This document shows positions 61,371-64,000 of a DNA stretch of 64,000 bases, in pieces. The position numbers and the translations under genes were made by a program. The notes below the pieces were generated by a model. It was given only the letters and a program-made list of their open reading frames with translations, ran no database searches and was not told the DNA's origin. Positions within the stretch are counted from its first letter, which is position 1. Each line of letters starts with the position of its first letter. The DNA is from an uncultured Clostridia bacterium (lineage in GTDB: Bacteria > Bacillota > Clostridia > Oscillospirales > Butyricicoccaceae). Location: positions 124,001 through 188,000 of the forward strand of contig CALWAP010000002.1 of NCBI GenBank assembly GCA_944375715.1. The letters are read 5' to 3'.

Positions 61371-64000
61371 TTAGTCCTGCTGAGCCTTCTTGGCAAGACG
61401 CTCATACTTGGCCTTTGCGGTCTCCTCAGCCAGCTCGAAGAGGGTGTTGGCCCTTTCGGGGAAGGAGCGGGTAAGAGCCGTGTAACGGACCTCGCCCTTT
61501 AAGAAGTCCTGATAAGAACCGGTAGGAGCCTTGCTGTCAAGCTGGAAGGGGTTCTTGCCTTCCTTGGCCAGCCTGGGATCATAGCGGAAGAGGTGCCAAT
61601 AACCGGCCTCGACAGCCTTCTTGATCTCGGCCTGGGAGTTGGACATGCCGCCCTTGACGCCGTGCATCTCGCAGGGAGCGTAACCGATGACTATCGAAGG
61701 ACCGTGATAGCTCTCGGCCTCGACAATAGCCCTGACGGTCTGCTGCTGGTTGGCGCCCATGCCGACCTGAGCCACATATACATAACCATACTGCATGGCT
61801 ATGCCGGCCAGATCCTTCTTGGGCATTGATTTACCGGCGGCAGCAAACTGAGCAACCTGACCGATCTGGGTAGACTTGGAAGCCTGGCCGCCCGTGTTGG
61901 AATAAACCTCGGTATCAAATACGAAGACATTGACATCCTCGCCGGAAGCCAGAACATGATCCAGGCCGCCGTATCCGATATCGTAAGCCCAGCCGTCGCC
62001 GCCGAAGATCCAGACGGTCTTCTTGTTGAGGTAATCCTTCTTGGCAAGGATGTCGTTTGCCAGCGTGCAGGCATCGCACTTGCAGCCTTCCACAACAGCG
62101 CCTTCCAGAGCCTCGACATAGGCCTTGACGACCTCGTCGTTCTTCTCGTTGGCCTTGTACATCTCAAGCCACTTGGCGCCGGCTTCCTTCAAAGCAGCGT
62201 CGGTGTAGGACAGGGCCAGCAAAGCTTCGGTCTTTTCGGCAAGACCCTTGCGGATCTGCTTAATGGCGGTAGCCATACCGAGGCCGTACTCGGCGTTATC
62301 CTCGAACAGGGAGTTGGCCCAGGCGGGACCCTTGCCTTCCTTGTTTACGGTATAGGGCATGGCAGGAGCCGAACCGCCCCAGATGGAGGAGCAGCCCGTG
62401 GCGTTGGCCACATACATCCTGTCGCCGAAGAGCTGTGTTACAAGGCGGGCATAAGCCGTCTCTACGCAGCCTGCGCAGGCGCCCGAGTACTCGAGCAGGG
62501 GCTGGTTGAACTGACTGCCCTTGACGGTATTCTCGGCAAAGGGAAGCTGCTTCTTGGTGACATGCTCAACAGCATAGTCGTAAACGGCCTGCTGCTCGTG
62601 CTGGCTCTCCTGAGGAACCATAACGAGGGCCTTCTCCTTGGGAGCCGGGCAGACATTGGCGCACAGCGAGCAGCCCATGCAGTCCAGCGGGGAAATGGTC
62701 ATGGCGAACTGATACTCTTCGCAGCCCTTGCCTATCATCTTGGCGCTCTTGAGGCCGGCGGGAGCATTGGCAACTTCCTCGGCGTTCATGGCGTAAGGCC
62801 TGATGGTGGCATGGGGGCAGACAATGGCGCACTGATTGCACTGAATGCAGTTTTCGGGATGCCATTCGGGAACGTCAACGGCTACGCCGCGCTTCTCATA
62901 GGCAGAACCGCCCGAGGGGAATGTGCCGTCTTCCCTGCCGACAAAGGCAGAAACGGGAAGGCTGTCGCCCTTCTCGGCCGAAACGGGGATAAGGATATCC
63001 TTGACGAACTTGACAAGCTCAGGCCTGTTGCCCTTGATTTCGGGAGCCTTGGTGTCATCCTCAAGGGTTGCCCAGGAGGCGGGGACATCGATCTTGACCA
63101 GAGCGTCAACGCCCGTGTCGATGGCCTTGTAGTTCATGTTGACGATATCGTCGCCCTTCTTGCCGTAGGACTTCTTGGCGGCTTCCTTCATATAGGTGAC
63201 GGCCTCGTCGATGGGGATGATGTTGGCCAGCTTGAAGAAGGCCGACTGCAGAATGGTGTTGGTGCGCTTGCCCATGCCTATTTCGCGGGCCTTGTCAATG
63301 GCGTTGACGGTATAGAAGGCGATGTTGTTCTTGGCGATATAAGCCTTCATCTTGTTGGGCAGGTGCTTTTCCAGCTCCTCCATATCCCACTGACAGTTCA
63401 GAAGGAAGGTTCCGCCCGGCTTGATATCCTGGACGATATCGTACTTGCCGACATAGGAGGGGTTGTGGCAGGCGACAAAGTCAGCCTTGGTTATATAATA
63501 AGGGCTCTTGATGGGCTTATCGCCGAAACGCAGATGGGAAACGGTTATGCCGCCCGTCTTCTTGGAGTCGTATGCGAAATAAGCCTGAGCGTACTTGTTG
63601 GTGTGGTCGCCGATGATCTTGATGGAGTTCTTGTTGGCGCCGACGGTACCATCGCCGCCGAGACCCCAGAACTTACATGCAACCGTGCCTTCGGGAGCCG
63701 TATCGGGGCAGTCCTTAATCTCGAGCGACAGGTTGGTGACATCGTCGTTGATACCGACGGTAAATGTCTTTTTGCCGTGGTTTTTGAGGTTCTCGTAAAC
63801 GGCAAAGATGTTGGAGGGAGGGGTATCCTTGCTGCCCAGGCCGTAACGGCCGCCGCAGATAAAGTCATAATGAACACCCTCGGTGGCCAGAGCCATAACG
63901 ACATCCTGGTAAAGGGGTTCGCCCTGAGAGCCGGGCTCCTTGGTGCGGTCCAGAACGGCAATATTCTTGACCGTCTTGGGCAGAGCGGCGGCAAACTTGG
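61371..64000 (-). CDS. nifJ: Pyruvate:ferredoxin (flavodoxin) oxidoreductase, 5' end cut
   Basis: About 875 residues of a single-chain enzyme of usually 1170-1200; the N-terminal part (most of domain I) lies beyond the right edge, and the frame stays open to base 64000. Pyruvate plus CoA gives acetyl-CoA, CO2 and reduced ferredoxin. Visible: TKEPGSQGEPLY of domain II; two 4Fe-4S motifs (CIQCNQCAIVCPHA, CMGCSLCANVCPAP); a further cluster with SGACAGCVET; and the thiamine diphosphate site GGDGWAYDIGYGGLDHVL with SNTGGQASKST. Central to amino-acid and pyruvate fermentation. Confidence 0.97.
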   Translation of the reverse strand, partial: KFAAALPKTVKNIAVLDRTKEPGSQGEPLYQDVVMALATEGVHYDFICGGRYGLGSKDTPPSNIFAVYENLKNHGKKTFTVGINDDVTNLSLEIKDCPDTAPEGTVACKFWGLGGDGTVGANKNSIKIIGDHTNKYAQAYFAYDSKKTGGITVSHLRFGDKPIKSPYYITKADFVACHNPSYVGKYDIVQDIKPGGTFLLNCQWDMEELEKHLPNKMKAYIAKNNIAFYTVNAIDKAREIGMGKRTNTILQSAFFKLANIIPIDEAVTYMKEAAKKSYGKKGDDIVNMNYKAIDTGVDALVKIDVPASWATLEDDTKAPEIKGNRPELVKFVKDILIPVSAEKGDSLPVSAFVGREDGTFPSGGSAYEKRGVAVDVPEWHPENCIQCNQCAIVCPHATIRPYAMNAEEVANAPAGLKSAKMIGKGCEEYQFAMTISPLDCMGCSLCANVCPAPKEKALVMVPQESQHEQQAVYDYAVEHVTKKQLPFAENTVKGSQFNQPLLEYSGACAGCVETAYARLVTQLFGDRMYVANATGCSSIWGGSAPAMPYTVNKEGKGPAWANSLFEDNAEYGLGMATAIKQIRKGLAEKTEALLALSYTDAALKEAGAKWLEMYKANEKNDEVVKAYVEALEGAVVEGCKCDACTLANDILAKKDYLNKKTVWIFGGDGWAYDIGYGGLDHVLASGEDVNVFVFDTEVYSNTGGQASKSTQIGQVAQFAAAGKSMPKKDLAGIAMQYGYVYVAQVGMGANQQQTVRAIVEAESYHGPSIVIGYAPCEMHGVKGGMSNSQAEIKKAVEAGYWHLFRYDPRLAKEGKNPFQLDSKAPTGSYQDFLKGEVRYTALTRSFPERANTLFELAEETAKAKYERLAKKAQQD

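Overview
The window looks like chromosome of a Gram-positive anaerobe of the class Clostridia, probably a gut commensal. The reasons are a long pyruvate:ferredoxin oxidoreductase, SipW/TasA-type secreted proteins, an LPxTG-type wall anchor, KtrAB, RqcH, TrmK, DUF1292 and DUF1858 proteins, strong GGAGG ribosome sites, GTG/TTG/ATT starts and heavy use of AGG for arginine. I could not fix genus or species. I see no insertion sequence, prophage, CRISPR array or tRNA gene. Both ends cut a gene: a NYN-type nuclease at the left and the pyruvate:ferredoxin oxidoreductase at the right.

Layout. 1-7 kb (minus strand): NYN/LOTUS protein, DUF2325 protein and DtxR-family repressor, then rpsO-pnp-M16 protease, then asparaginase. 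7-15.4 kb (minus): the most distinctive region, a surface-fibre locus with a SipW-type signal peptidase, four TasA/camelysin-like proteins, a 1329-residue von Willebrand A protein with a long EPT/DPT repeat stalk, and an LPDTG wall-anchored protein. 15.6-20.4 kb: malic enzyme, peroxiredoxin-like protein, rqcH, trmK, DUF1858 protein and RNase P RNA. 20.6-28.3 kb (plus): murD, four tandem M42 aminopeptidases, a methionine-gamma-lyase-like PLP enzyme and glutaminase. 28.4-36.6 kb: serC-serA-DUF1015 on the minus strand, divergent from a cysteine-synthase-like gene, metK and an M19 dipeptidase, then a YcxB-like protein and a radical SAM protein. 36.6-45 kb: LTA-synthase-like sulfatase, N-acyl-D-amino-acid deacylase, amino-acid permease, and a GntR/ABC transporter operon. 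45-52.5 kb: M20 peptidase, KtrAB potassium uptake, and a divergent KdpD/KdpE two-component system. 52.6-64 kb: alkyltransferase-like protein, YbaK editing protein, EamA transporter, a cysteine-rich 70-residue protein, cardiolipin synthase, a 29-codon gene, a probable 6S RNA, DUF1292 protein, infC-rpmI-rplT with its leader, small membrane proteins, a phosphatase-superfamily protein and pyruvate:ferredoxin oxidoreductase.

How the genes fit together. Many enzymes release or break down amino acids (M42 x4, M20, M19, D-aminoacylase, asparaginase, glutaminase, PLP lyase, amino-acid permease) and sit beside malic enzyme and pyruvate:ferredoxin oxidoreductase. This suggests an amino-acid-fermenting lifestyle (inference). 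The fibre locus appears to be two transcription units with the same unusual promoter layout: a GTAACCA-N5-T(A/G)ACC direct repeat ending nine bases before the -10 box. That implies a shared activator. The KdpDE pair lies divergent from ktrAB rather than beside a kdp pump operon, so it probably controls Ktr-type uptake.
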